DNA from: Brachionus rotundiformis
Taxonomy: Eukaryota > Rotifera > Eurotatoria > Ploima > Brachionidae
Direction of reading: 5' to 3'
Assembly (NCBI GenBank): GCA_016802295.1
Contig: JAESIW010000208.1
Coordinates: forward strand, 360,896-424,895
Length of the DNA: 64,000 nt
The translations under genes and the position numbers were made by a program. Of this stretch, positions 35,579-47,414 are shown one piece after another; the stretch's first letter is position 1; each line of letters begins with the position of its first letter. Below the pieces are notes generated by a model that saw only the letters and a program-made list of their open reading frames with translations, was not told the origin of the DNA and searched no databases.

Positions 35579-38559
35579 TGCACTCGACTTAAATAAATAA
35601 GCATTATCTCTTTTGGTTTTTATTTTTTTATCGCATTGAAAAAGACAGCTATACACCTTTAATGTAGCGACAAAGATCAAATCAATATTCAGTGTCACTT
35701 GCCAAATTTAATTTAAAAATAAAAAGCGGAAGAAATAGGAAAATATTTTGTTGAATAAGGAAAAAAAATTATTTTTTATTGCTTTCATTAGCAATTAATC
35801 ACAAGCATTGTTATTTAAAAATTTCTTGAGAACACTCATTTATTCTCTCTAATTTTTGATTGAATTTTTAATATTTTGTTTTTTTTCCTATGCAGTTATC
35901 TTCTCGAAAAAAAATTTAATTAAAAAAAATTTCTTAATGATCGGTTTATATCATTAAACTGAATTCAAGAAGTGGCTTCATATATCGATTTTTGAAAGAG
36001 AACCCACTATCACTTTTGTTTTAAATGATAGTGATTATATTCCTAATTGTTATTTAAACTAACCCTAGAGCCAAAAATAAAATTAAGTCATCATTAATTT
36101 TGGTTCTTAGTACCTATAATAAAAATTCAATTCTGTAATTAAAAATTAATCTTAATGCATTCTAAACCTGGTGTAAATTATTGTCATAGGAAATGAAAGC
36201 AATTAATTTGTGTGACGAAATCTCGTAAATATGGAACCAGACAGGAAGTTATTTATCCATTAATTATTATGTTTTCAAATAAAAATTATTAACTAGTTTG
36301 TTTATTCAACTAATATCTTATATTTAAAATTTAAAAATTAATAAATTAATTAAAAATGAGCGGTTTAATGAAAAATGCCAAAAATATGGCACCAAACGAC
36401 AGCCTCTACTCTAAAAAAGATAAGCTCATGAATTAATAACTGATGAAATAAAGGACTATCTGGTTCACAGCTGGCTGAAAAGAAGGCTATGCAGTTGGGA
36501 GCTTCCCTGAAAATTCCCCTTTTCTAATTTATCTTTTAAGTAAAAAAATTAAATTTAAGTTTGTTTAAAAGTGGTCAATGCAAAAAATGCTGTCTTTGAT
36601 TTACCATTTATGACTTCTTGGTTACCAGAAAGAAGACTTGCGCAAAAGTTAAAATAAGTCTAAATTACTGATAAGGATCAAAAAACTAAAAATTTTAATT
36701 TTTTTAAAAAAATTAAAAACTTACATAATTTTAACTAAAACAACTCTTGTAAAAGATGTGGCCATAAAGATTGTAAATGATAAATAGTGTGAATAAAAGT
36801 AAAAGTGTTTAAATAGGTGGTAGGAATCGTATAATAGATATGATAGACTAAAGTTGATAAATTTAAAAGCTCCACAGAGCACTACAAATTCATGGTGTCC
36901 ATACCTGTAGATAGGTATTGCTGATCAATTATCTAATGACAGAAATGTGTGATACAATAAGGTAGCAGTAGCAAATTGTTAAATAGGATGCTTGGAATGA
37001 AACAATGTGGTGCAAAATGTTGACTTACCCGAATAAATCTTAGCCGATGGTTTTCCATAATAAATTTTGGTTATTTATTTTTGTTATAATTTGTTTTTGC
37101 TAGCAATTTTTACTTGGAATTACATGATTAAATACATAAAGGAAATCAAAGCCGTTTAAAACGCACAAAATTTTAGTTGTCAATTCTATCGAGGGTTGTA
37201 GTAACATAGTCAAGAATTTAGGTGACTTTTATTTACAATAATCTCTTTTTTACCTCAAAAAATAATAAAATTATGAAGTTATTTTTTATTTAATTTAATT
37301 TTAAGATATCTAATTAATTAAAATGAATGATTTAATATTTAAATATTAAAATACCAAAAATATTAGATTTCCTTTTTTAACTATTTTCATCTCGATATTT
37401 TTCTTATTAATCTCTTAATGCAAAAGGTTGTGCTCTTATCACTTAATGCTCATTTATCTACTGTTCAGTTTAATTATCTAATTTATTTGGATTATAACTA
37501 AAAGAAGATAGATATTTTTAGAATAAAAAATTTGATTCAACTTCGCTGCGGTTATGATATAAAATTAATTGGTCAATGATAATTAGCAAAGGAAAAATGA
37601 ATTGTAAATGAGCCTCGAAGATCTTTGTCACCTTAGAAAAAAGTCTTATAAATGGAACAATTTGGCAAATGAAGGAAAACAAACTCTTTTTGATAATTTA
37701 ATAAATAAAACTAGATTTTTAATAACCTTTATAAAAAATAAATTTCAAAATCAATCAAATTTTTGAATTTAATTTTTTTTTCAAAAGTAACAATTTAATA
37801 TTTCTAAGATTGTTGAGAATTTGTTTCTAATAAACATATCGACAAGATCAACGTTGACAAGCAAATTTATAAATCTTATTTAACTTGACAGATTTATAAA
37901 TTTTTAATTAGATATTGTTAAAATAATGCTCAAGTGAAATATCCAATGAATTTGGTAAATTATCGATTTGGTCTTTATTCAAATAAATCAATTGAAAAAA
38001 GTTAAAACAAAAACATGTTTGATTTAATTTAGAGAAATTAAAAATTAACAATTTCAATGTAACACACTTTCAGCAAACTTTTGAAGTTTGTTATTTACTC
38101 AAAAAAAGGGTTTTTTAACTTTGTAGGTGCTTAATGATTAGCAGGTATGTTGACCATAGAATTTTTTTCCAAATTTCATAATCATTTTTACTCTGATTTG
38201 GTGAAATTTGGTACAATAGAACAGAACAACATGTTAAAATTTTATAACTTTTTACTAAAAAGTAAAAACTGGTCTTGTAAATGCAACATGGTGCAATATT
38301 GATGGTTGCATCAAATGTCAAAGTCTCCAAAATATACTTTGCTCAGATACATTTAAAATTAAGTTTCTGGCAAAGTTGTAAGAATGCAACTAAAATTCAA
38401 AAAATCGAAACTTAATTTTAATAAGTTCAAAGTTCTTTGATAACTTAATGGACACTATAAACATTGTTCTTTCCTTTATTTGTTCCAGCATTTCTCTTTC
38501 CTTGAGGTGTCCAAAATAGTGCAACTCTAGGAATTCTGTCTGTTGGCATTCTAAAAATA
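35579..38559. other. Long A+T-rich intergenic stretch
   Basis: No gene was supported. A MITE half-copy occurs near 36,662-36,720. A 26-codon ATG frame at 36,357-36,437 (MSGLMKNAKNMAPNDSLYSK) is too short to call. A 71-codon frame at 38,330-38,115 has no family features. Confidence 0.5.
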
Positions 38560-39290
38560 TAACCAAGTCACTTAATTCGTCTTTTGCGTATAATGTTGGA
38601 GATTGGCTCGGACCTTGATCTGTTTTACAGCTCCTCATTTGCAATAACTTTCGGATAGAAGATTCTCAAAATTTTTCGTAGACAATTGTTATGAAATACT
38701 TCGATCTTTTGAAGATCACTGTCAATCATTCTCCAGCATTCAGATCCATACAACAATACAGATTTGACAAGAATACTGAAAGCGATGGTATAAATATACC
38801 TCGCATGTTTTATCAATAAAATATATTTTAACTTAACAGTCTTAATCTAGTTAGGGCCCCACCCCATAGACCCCCATCTTACAATACTATAAAGATGTAA
38901 TTTAATCTTCAGTCGAAAGAATGATGATTTCCACAAATGCCTTAATTTGAAAAAAAGCAGCTCTGACCTTCGTTAATTTGTTTCGAATGTCTACTTCGGA
39001 GCCACCATTTTTGTTAATCACGCTTCTTAGATACTTAAAGCTGTTGACGCATTTAAGATTCTCAACTCCAACAGAAATTGGTGCATTGAGTTTCTTATTT
39101 ATGCACAAAATTTTTTTTTTTCGATGTTTATCTCTAGGCCAACGTATCCAGTGTTGTGTTTCATCTTATCAGTCTTTTCCCTCATATAGTTCTCCATCTG
39201 TGATATTAAGGCAATATCATCCGCAAAATCAAGATCTTCGAGATTTTCCATCCGACCCACAGGCATTCCCCAGTAAATGCCAGTTGGCTG
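38560..39290 (-). mobile_element. RTE-like LINE fragment
   Basis: Minus-strand pieces read LDFADDIALI and MREKTDKMKHNTGYVG near 39.2 kb, then VGVENLKCVNSFKYL and DIRNKLTKVRAAFFQIK, then ILVKSVLLYGSECWRMID and KIEVFHNNCLRKILRIFYP. This is the normal order of the second half of an RTE reverse transcriptase. Stops and frameshifts separate the pieces. Confidence 0.85.
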
Positions 39291-39300
39291 TCCTTCAGTG

Positions 39301-39420
39301 CAACTCAGAGGTTAAATAAAGTATTTATAGTTTCTTTCTAAATCGCTTTATTCAAAAATATTAAGTTAAAAAACTAAGTAAAAATTCTAAAGTTTAAATA
39401 TATAGAACTGTGACATGTTT
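39301..39420 (+). repeat. Dispersed repeat, copy 2
   Basis: It begins AACTCAGAGGTTAAATAAAG and matches the reverse complement of about 17,745-17,865 with few differences. It starts exactly where the RTE fragment similarity ends, so it may mark an insertion junction. Confidence 0.65.
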
Positions 39421-40169
39421 TTTTTAAATTTTATACTTAAAATGATAAATTTAAGTAAGAGAATTCTGCCAGGTTGTAACATATCCATTTAAAACTTTTG
39501 AATTTTAAAAAAAAGTTTAGTAAATAAAATTTATTCAATTAATGTTTATGATCAACTTTAAATGATCTAAATGCTTAGGCATTTTTCACGAAATTTTTTT
39601 ATACTAAGATACAATTTTAGTAAAATTTAGAAAAAAAATATCAAAAGAATTCAAGTTTGAAAAATTTGTTAAAAATTTTATGATTTAAAGAGATTTTTTA
39701 AGAAAAATAAAGCAATTAAATAAAAAATTAAAACCATAGATTTGTTCAGAATTTTGTCTAGATTTAGAAAAAAAAAAATCGGTTCATAATTGATCCATCG
39801 GAGGAGATGCGATTTAAACAAGAAAAAACACACTTTTTTCCTTTTTTTTAGCCCACATAAACCGCCACATCCCTTTTTTTCTTTCTAAATTACATCAGCA
39901 TGTAGAGAATTTTATGCTCTTTCTGAATATATATACTTTTTTAGTATTTTTAAGTTTTATCTTTGAGATTTTGAGTCTAAAACAACAACTTTTTAAAGGG
40001 TTTGCTATCTTTGGAACCCTGGGTGTAAAATTTTTTTTTTTACTCCCTTCAAAAAAATTTTTTTATGGGGTTTTCGAGGGCGTAGATTACGAATTTTGAG
40101 TCAAAAATGTGAAATTCAGATAGCACTAAAGTTTTGAATTTCGTGAACCTTACCTTCTCTAACGCAAAC
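39421..40169. other. A+T-rich non-coding stretch
   Basis: No gene was seen. A 61-codon frame at 39,914-40,099 is hydrophobic and Phe/Leu-rich, as expected for T-rich DNA, and was not accepted. Confidence 0.45.
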
Positions 40170-40385
40170 ACATCTTTTTTCATACTTGGATACTAAATCT
40201 GCACTGCATAGTCTAGGTGAGGTATTACCATGAATGTGTTATACAATCTTACCTACCTCTCTACTTTGGTTTTGGCTTTCCAATTACCTTATTCGCTTTT
40301 GCACAAGCATTTTTTCCTTGGCAGGTCCACTTTAAATCTGATGAGACCATCACTCCTAGATCCCTCTCACTGTAATGGAGTTAAG
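40170..40385 (-). mobile_element. CR1-like LINE fragment
   Basis: On the plus strand, CATACTTGGATACTAAATCT and CAGGTCCACTTTAAATCTGA match about 27,596-27,800 of the minus-strand CR1-like copy. It covers the junction between the reverse transcriptase and its C-terminal region. It is a short, decayed internal fragment. Confidence 0.75.
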
Positions 40386-41852
40386 TGTCAAGTGTGGTCA
40401 CTTTAATCTGTAATTCTTGTCTTTTTCACTAATGAATGGTTGACGTAGTGTAGAATATTCGAAAGACCCAGGCCAATTTATTTGCAACACCTTAAATTTT
40501 CAAGTTTTTACCCCAAATTTATTTGAATCATAGCAAAATTTGATTTTATTCAAAAAAATAATGTTTATTTATTTCATTAAGCGTCTTTTATTTTTACACC
40601 ATTAAAAATTTTATTTATTTAGAATTAAAGGTTTTTTCATGTGAATTTGATTCGGACACAAACCGACCGTGTTGGTCAAGTAGCCAACAAATGCATAAAA
40701 ATTAAGAAATTATGGCTGACAAATAGCCCTAATTAAGCGGTTAGATTCTAGATCTTAGTGTTTATCATGTGAAGAGAAAAAATTTAATTAATATAAATTA
40801 TATAAAGGAAGCCAATTTGTTATAGATTTTGCAGCATCATTGCTCAAAACATGTTGCCAAGGCAACAAATTTTTAGAAATAATAATTTTTTTAATTAGGA
40901 AACACTTGCTGGACAACGAATGAGTTAAAATAAAAGATAAATTTTAGGATGTGAATGATGTGATTCAACAAAGCTAAAATTTTAAATAAAGTTTTATTAA
41001 TGTTTTAACTTAATTATCCAGAGTATTAGTTAATTGGTTTTTCGAATAAATAAAAGTATAATTTTATAAAATTTAGTGGAATTTTTTATTTTAAACAAAA
41101 AAAAAACAAAAATACTTTCAAAAGAGAACATTCAAAATCAAGTCAAAAATTTTTTTAGGTATTGAAGCATGAAGCTATCAAAAATGAATTTATACATTTC
41201 GTTTTCTAAGATTATTAAACAAAAGTATTCTAATTGCCTGAATGGTTTACGATTTTAGACTTTTTGGTTGACTGCACTTCAAAATTAGTTAAATAATTAA
41301 ACATTGTCTGGTCTTAAGTAAAATTCAAAAGTTTAATTTTGATTTTTAAAACTATTTTGTTTTCTTTTTCATTTTAAATGTTTGGCCTCCGATTTTTTCC
41401 AAAATTTAATTCAATTTAATTTAGACTTTATTTTTAAGACTATAGTTTGGTAAGATATTCTTTTAAAATGGCAGTTTTTTCATCTTTTACTTTATTATAA
41501 GAATTTATTCATAAAATCGATATAATTTTTCTAAAATATTTTAATTTAAATTTGAATTCACGGAAAATTATAATTTTAGGGCATATTATTTTTAAATTTT
41601 TAGCTATTTTTTTCTTTCTGTAATATTCTGTAATATGAAATTTATTTACATTTTTTATCAGAAAAATATTTTATTATTAATTAGCAAAATAAAGTATAAT
41701 AAATAAAAAATTAAAACATGGCCTAATTTATCAGTTTTTTTTTGCATTTAATTAATGAATCACATAATTTTGCAATTCAAAGATTTAAAAAGCTAGAAAA
41801 ATTTTTTTATTCTATCATTTGATAAATTCTAGTTCATAAACAGCTAAGCAAA
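40386..41852. other. A+T-rich non-coding stretch upstream of a PLAC8 gene
   Basis: No gene or named element was seen. Confidence 0.45.
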
Positions 41853-42275
41853 ATGGCAGTGTAAGTATTATAAAAAATAATTCCATATATATTTATATTT
41901 AATAAAATTTTCTAGAGTTTACCATCAACCAAATCCGGGTGAATTCAGACACACACTTTTCGGTTGTTGTGACAATTGTTCAGATTGTTTGTGCGCCTAT
42001 TTTTGTCCGAACTGTTACTCATACTGTGCTTCACAAGATGCTGGCGAAGGCACTTTAATGTCTTGCATTCACTGCTTTTGCTTTCCATTAACTCTGTGCT
42101 GTCTAAGACACTCAGTTCGTGGTAAGAGAGGCATTGAAGGCGGCTGCTGTGCTGATCTGTGTGTTTCTTATCGTAAGTCTTAGTTTTTAAGTGCAAAAGT
42201 AATTTTGATAATGTTTTCAATTTAGTATGTCCGTGTTGTGCAATTATTCAAATAAGAAGAGAATTTAATGATTAA
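41853..42275 (+). CDS. PLAC8/cornifelin family cysteine-rich protein, copy 1 (3 exons)
   Basis: Small PLAC8-domain protein of about 104 aa. Exons are 41853-41860 (only 8 nt, ATGGCAGT), 41916-42172 and 42226-42275. The introns are 55 and 53 bp, with GTAAGT donors and phases 2 and 1; all phases close. The domain shows the family cysteine pattern: TLFGCCDNCSDCLCAYFCPN, ASQDAGEG, CFPLTLCCLRHSVRGKRGIE, GGCCADLC and, in exon 3, CPCCAIIQIRREF. In animals and plants the family is linked to membrane-associated roles including metal or size control, but nothing here fixes its function. It is related to the gene at 60.5 kb. The first methionine depends on the micro-exon; exon 2 itself has no suitable start before the domain. 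Confidence 0.87.
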
Positions 42276-43499
42276 TGTAGACTTTAGTTCTTTAGTAGTT
42301 TATTATTTACTTAATTTTTAGATAAAAAATTTGAGAGAAAAATTTCTTTTATTTCGACACATGAAATTTATCATTTAAATTTTAATATCTATTCATCAGA
42401 TTTAATTTGTGAAAATTTTTGATTCTACTTTTACAGATAAAAATCCTAAGGAATTTCTATTAGGACCAATTTTATTCGCCATTTTTATCTATAAATGTAA
42501 TGTTTTGGAAATTTACCACAAATTATTCGCGTCTCAAAAGATTAATACTAACATTTTATAATACAAGCATAAGTGCCTATATAGACAATTTTAATTGTTT
42601 AGGGTTAAATATTTAAAGTTAACTTCTAACATAACATTATCAAAAATTAATTTTTCGGGTTTTGGTGCTGAATTTAAAAATTGAAAATTATTTGTTTTGA
42701 ATAATAATAAAGGAATAGTTAAGCTTTTATTTTTTCGTATGATAATTGTTGATTTTTAACTCTGGTTGCTTAATTAAGAAATTATTTTTTAAAATATTTA
42801 TTTAAAAAATTAATTTTAAATTTCGATTTTTTATTCAGCATCAAAACCTTGAAAATTCACTTTTGATAATCTAATTCTAATTAAAATGGGCTCATTGATC
42901 ATTTATGATTTAAATTTAAATTACTTAATTTTTAGAAAAATAAAATGAAAAATTTTTTTTAACTTTTTTAATTTATCAACCGTAAACCTTACATACTGCC
43001 GCCGAGGACAATATTATCAACTAATAAATAAAATGTTTCTCAAAAAATAATAAAAATAAAAATGATTCAAATAGATAAAAAATTCTACAGAAAAATCATA
43101 TTAAATAATTGATTAAACAAAAAAAACTAATAAAAATAATTAAAAAGGCATGTAATTTTTAGTTATGTAATTAATATTGAATAAAAAACAAAATTACTGA
43201 ACTAAGGAACAAATGAAATTTTTTTTATTTCTAATATAATAAAAAAGGTACATAAATAAAAAAAGTAATACAATTTATATCAAATTAGAGCAAAAATAAA
43301 TAAATAAAAATAATTAAATATTGACAAAAATAAACTTCAATTAACTTTTTTTTTGTTTTTTTGATCCAACTGGTCTACCGAGTTTTCTTTTGACTTAGGG
43401 CTGTTGAGTAACGATTGGGGTCTCTTCAAGACGAATTTTTTTTTAATATTGTCCTTAGTACAGACGAACCGTCCGAATCTGATTCTTCATATACTCTGA
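42276..43499. other. A+T-rich non-coding stretch
   Basis: No gene was seen. The last ~120 bp may already belong to the transposase relic that follows. Confidence 0.45.
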
Positions 43500-44160
43500 T
43501 ACACAAACATTTACATATGAGTTTCATTTGACTGAAAGGTTAAGCGTTGGTTGTAGCTTTAGGGCGACCTGGACGACGCTTTCTTTCAAGTGGAATGTTC
43601 ATTGTAATTCTTTGATATGATAAAGTTCTTGAAATAAAATTTCGTAAAGGTTTTAGAGAATTGTTAGCCTAATAAAAACTCACCAAGCCGAGAACAAACT
43701 GCAATCACATCATCACATTTGTAATTCTTCTTTGCAGCAGCAAGTTCTTAGCTATCATTCGTGAGATTAACCTTGAACAACATTGATTGAATTAATGTTT
43801 TGAATAAACTCGTCGAAGTCCGGAAAATTATCAAAATTATTACTCGCATATGTTTTGACTTCGTTGTCGTCTATTGAAAATCGTTCTTTGCCGTGCACGA
43901 ATAGTTAGATCCGATTTTGATTACAGGTTTATCGAGGAGTTGCCATTGATAAGCATCTGTCCAATCTTTTGTTGTTATGATTGGTATTGCTATCACAACA
44001 CCAATTTTTCTTGAAATAATCGATGAAGAATTTTACCTTGGGGTCAGAATGCTCTTTGTTTTTTGCTTGAAATAGCGTTTTAGCTTTCTCGAATTGAAAA
44101 AATACTGAGGAATTAATCTTAACTAATATAAAACTAGAAAATTTTCTAGCTAACTGCAAT
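43500..44160 (-). mobile_element. Degenerate MULE-type transposase relic
   Basis: The minus strand has a 76-codon frame (44159-43929) with FFQFEKAKTLFQAKNKEH and KVKFFIDYFKKNWC. After frame breaks, AAAKKNYKCDDVIAVCSRL appears near 43.7 kb and MNIPLERKRRPGRPKATTNA near 43.57 kb. The latter two align in order with the end of the SWIM finger (K.Y.C.H.IG...RL) and the RKRGRPKK tail of MULE transposases, with the zinc-binding His lost. No TIRs were found by eye. Confidence 0.45.
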
Positions 44161-44900
44161 ACGGTTATTCAACCAATGGATTATGAATTATCCAGTCTTT
44201 TAAGATTAAATATCGTAATTTAATTTTTACTAGAAAATAAATTTGAAAACACATTGAAAGGATATGTGGCAATAAGAGTAAAAAATCCTAATTTTTAATT
44301 ATTATATATATTTTGATAGATTTCGACGAGCTAAAGCATAATCTATTAGAATTTGGGAAATATGACTTTCCGTTCAAAAGTTACAGCGTCCTAAAAATCC
44401 ATTTTTTATTCATCACTACTTTTCGTAAAATAAATCCATTTCGCGTATTTTTCAAGAAAAATAGTTAATGTATATATCAAAATGTACAGAATTGAGTAAG
44501 GAATCCATATTTGACAATGAAATAACAATTATGGTATTATTTAATTCTATAAACCCTTAAAACCATAATTGGATTAACCACTACATAAATATTTCTAGAT
44601 CTTATAAGATAATTAAATATACTGTTAAGCAATTAATTCAAATATTGTTATCTAGTTCAATATAAAATGAGTTATCTTTATCGAACATGTGCTTTTAGCA
44701 AAATACGGTTTGATTCTAAACCAAAAATCAGAATTTCCAGAAGCAAACTTTTCGGAACAAAAGTAACGGTGTTAATTGAAATTTATGAATATTTAATCGA
44801 CTAATGGTATTTTTGTTGATGTAATTAGTCTATATCTTTTCAATAGAAAAAATAATGACGCGAGCATAAGGAATAAGCATAAGGAAGGAATACAAAAGAT
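44161..44900. other. Non-coding stretch between transposase relics
   Basis: A+T-rich; it may include the decayed N-terminal half of the transposase that follows, but no motif can be read with confidence. Confidence 0.35.
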
Positions 44901-44945
44901 ATTTTAATACAAAAGACAAATAATATTGAGAACTGTTTTTTGTCA

Positions 44946-45388
44946 GAAGATCTTTATGTTTTTGATGGCGGTTTCCGTGACTCATTAGAAAAATAAAAAA
45001 CTCAACATTCAACAAGTGATGCAAACAACTCAAGATCAATTACAAAGATAAGATGGATGATTGAATCAGCAAATGGTCGTCTAAAAAGATGGAAGTAATT
45101 TAGCAATGCTGTATGGAATAGAGATAGTGGAACAATCGAAAAAGATAATAAATTTATTTGGACTTTAATTAATAAGTTCAGACCTCCACTTGTATCAAGA
45201 AAAATTCTCATGTAATAAGCGTCATATGGTATCTAGGCATCGGTCAATATAACAAAGATAAATTGATTTCCAAAAAAAGTGAAAATTTGTATAATTTTTG
45301 CTTAGATTGTGATAGAGAAGATCTCGATGAGAATTATTTATCATTAATCCAGGACAAGGATGAAGAAATAATTTCAGATACCGAATAA
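44946..45388 (+). mobile_element. ISL2EU/Harbinger-like DDE transposase relic (C-terminal part)
   Basis: The plus strand reads EDLYVFDGGFRDSLEK, a stop, then STSDANNSRSITKIRWMIES, ANGRLKRWK, a stop, and DNKFIWTLINKFRPPLVSRK. This is the order seen at the end of DDE_Tnp_4-type transposases: an acidic D.GFRD block, then the T..AN.SR..TK.RW..E..NGR.K block and an A-I-NKF-PPL block. It finishes with an acidic tail (DEEIISDTE, TAA at 45386-45388). Two in-frame stops and a shift show it is dead. TIRs were not identified. Confidence 0.7.
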
Positions 45389-45901
45389 ACCATTAAATTG
45401 AGATACGATTTTTTTTGAAAATAAAATTAATTAGAATATATATAATAATTAAATATTTGTATTTTTTACCCTGTTTCACCCATATCCTTTTCAGAAAAAG
45501 AAGCAACAGACTGCATAAATAAGCTACGATTGTATTTTGCCGGAAAGAACGAAGACTGTTCTTTATTCACTGATCAGTTGCATTAAATGGATCAATTTTG
45601 TAGTGTCGATCAGTCTATTCAAAAATAAAAAGATAAATATTTTTCTTTTTAAACTATTTTTTTTAATAGACAATAATTCCTTAAAAAAAATTTATTTTCA
45701 ATTTTTTTCCCCATCTTTTTACATGTAAATTTGATTAATACGATGTCTATTTTTTCAGTCCTAACACATCTTTTTATCCAGACTCGACTGTACATATGCT
45801 TCGACACTCCTGCCAAACGACTCCTTGAGTTTAAAAATAAATTTAAATTGTAAACTTGTTTATCGCTGTTGGCTAGGCGGTTAGTTGCAAGGTAATTCCA
45901 A

Positions 45902-45955
45902 GTAATTTTATCAATCCGGGAGATTTATTAGAAACTCCAGGATTGATAAAATTAC
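45902..45955. repeat. Perfect 16-bp stem hairpin
   Basis: GTAATTTTATCAATCC (45902-45917) is the exact reverse complement of GGATTGATAAAATTAC (45940-45955). After one mismatch the stem extends a further 4 bp, leaving a 12-nt loop. It lies in a non-coding stretch. It could be a tiny foldback/MITE remnant or a structured RNA; neither can be shown here. Confidence 0.7.
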
Positions 45956-47414
45956 ACAAAAAAACACATAAACTTTTTCAATGATTCATATTCCTAAAGA
46001 TATTCAATAATTTTTGTCTTCAATTAAAAATTAGCGTCAATTTAAAAGACAAAATATTTAGGTACTAAAAAGTAGTTTCAATTAGTTAAAAAATGTGGCT
46101 TTCTAATTAATTTAGAGTAAAATGATTTATTTATGTGTTGTATATGTTTTTATCTAAATTTTGTAGTATTGATTTTAATGGCCCCTTTTTAAGTTTTGCC
46201 TAAACCCTTTACCCATCGAAAACTCAAGTTACTCGTAAAGAATTCTAGCTTCATCTCGAATTGATCGGTAAAGGGTTGAAACTGACCTTAAAAATTCAAT
46301 ATAGTACTATTTAAAACTAACTTGTACGCTTTTATTCCTCTCCTCTTCCTTTCTTCTTCCTAATCTCTTCCTTAAAGATTCTCTCAATATTTTTTTCCGA
46401 AAAAACTCCTCCGGTGTTCGAGTGTTAAGATTTCATTAGGTTAATGAGAGGGAGATCACATTATATTAAAGGTTATAGTATTGTGAGTTGAAAAATTTAA
46501 TAATTGAAGACAAAGTGCCGTATTTTCTCGCGTAATATCTCACTGGGAACTTAGAGGAGACATGATCTAATGTCTCTAGGAAGTTATATGAAACTAAGCA
46601 ATTTTTGCAATAATAATAACCTTGTAAATTAAATGAAACATTAAGTGAAACAAGGCATTTTTACTCTGAAATTTATGTTCAGGCGTAGTTGAAGCTCAGT
46701 CATTTTGATTCAGTTGATCTTTTTAAATTAATCTCTTATAAAAGGATTTTATTTCTTTAGTCCCATATATTTTGACTCCTCGGATTCTGACTCGGACCTT
46801 AATTCGGACTCAGAAAGTGATTCTGATAGTTTTATTTTAAATAGATAAGTCCATTATTTTCTTAAAATAATCTAAAACTTTTTGTAAATATAAAAATTTT
46901 CAAATATCAATTAAATAATATAAGAATATAATTTTATAATAATCAAATAATAATTAAAAAAATAATCGTTTCATCTAATTTTCGAGGGTTATTAAAGTTT
47001 TAAAAAAGCAATACTTTCATATAATTACCCATAGGCTTTAAAGACATGCAATTTAGTAAAATCGAAGTATAATTTAAAAATCTGTAAAATCATTTTTTTA
47101 TCCTGTTATTTTTTTAACCATAAATTTGATAAACTGCTTCTAACAATATCAGACAAAATTAAAACAAATTTTTTTAAAGTTAAATAAAAAAATCATTATT
47201 TAAAAAGTTTATTATTTAATTTGAATAGTTTAATGATATTGAGATTTTATTAAAATATCTAAGGATAAAAAATACATGAAAAATTATTAAATAAAAACAT
47301 ATAACAAAATAAATTTTTCCAAAGCTTAAAAAATTCAACTTTTTTTAAGTTAATTAAACAGACAAGTCGATTGTGAAAAAATTTACCATTTATCTATGGA
47401 AAAAATATTCAAAA
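45956..47414. other. Non-coding stretch with one coding-like island
   Basis: Mostly A+T-rich. At 46,761-46,848, after a TTTCTTTAG acceptor-like site, the plus strand reads an acidic Ser/Asp run (FDSSDSDSDLNSDSESDSDS) and FILNR, then TAA. It could be the last exon of an unseen gene or of a transposase with an acidic tail. No partner exon was found. Confidence 0.3.

Noticed and set aside
36357..36437. 26-codon ATG micro-ORF
   Set aside because: It is plausible as a start exon but no donor site or downstream exon could be found, so a gene cannot be supported.
39914..40099. 61-codon hydrophobic frame resembling a membrane protein
   Set aside because: Phe/Leu richness simply reflects T-rich DNA, and there are no neighbouring exons or family motifs.
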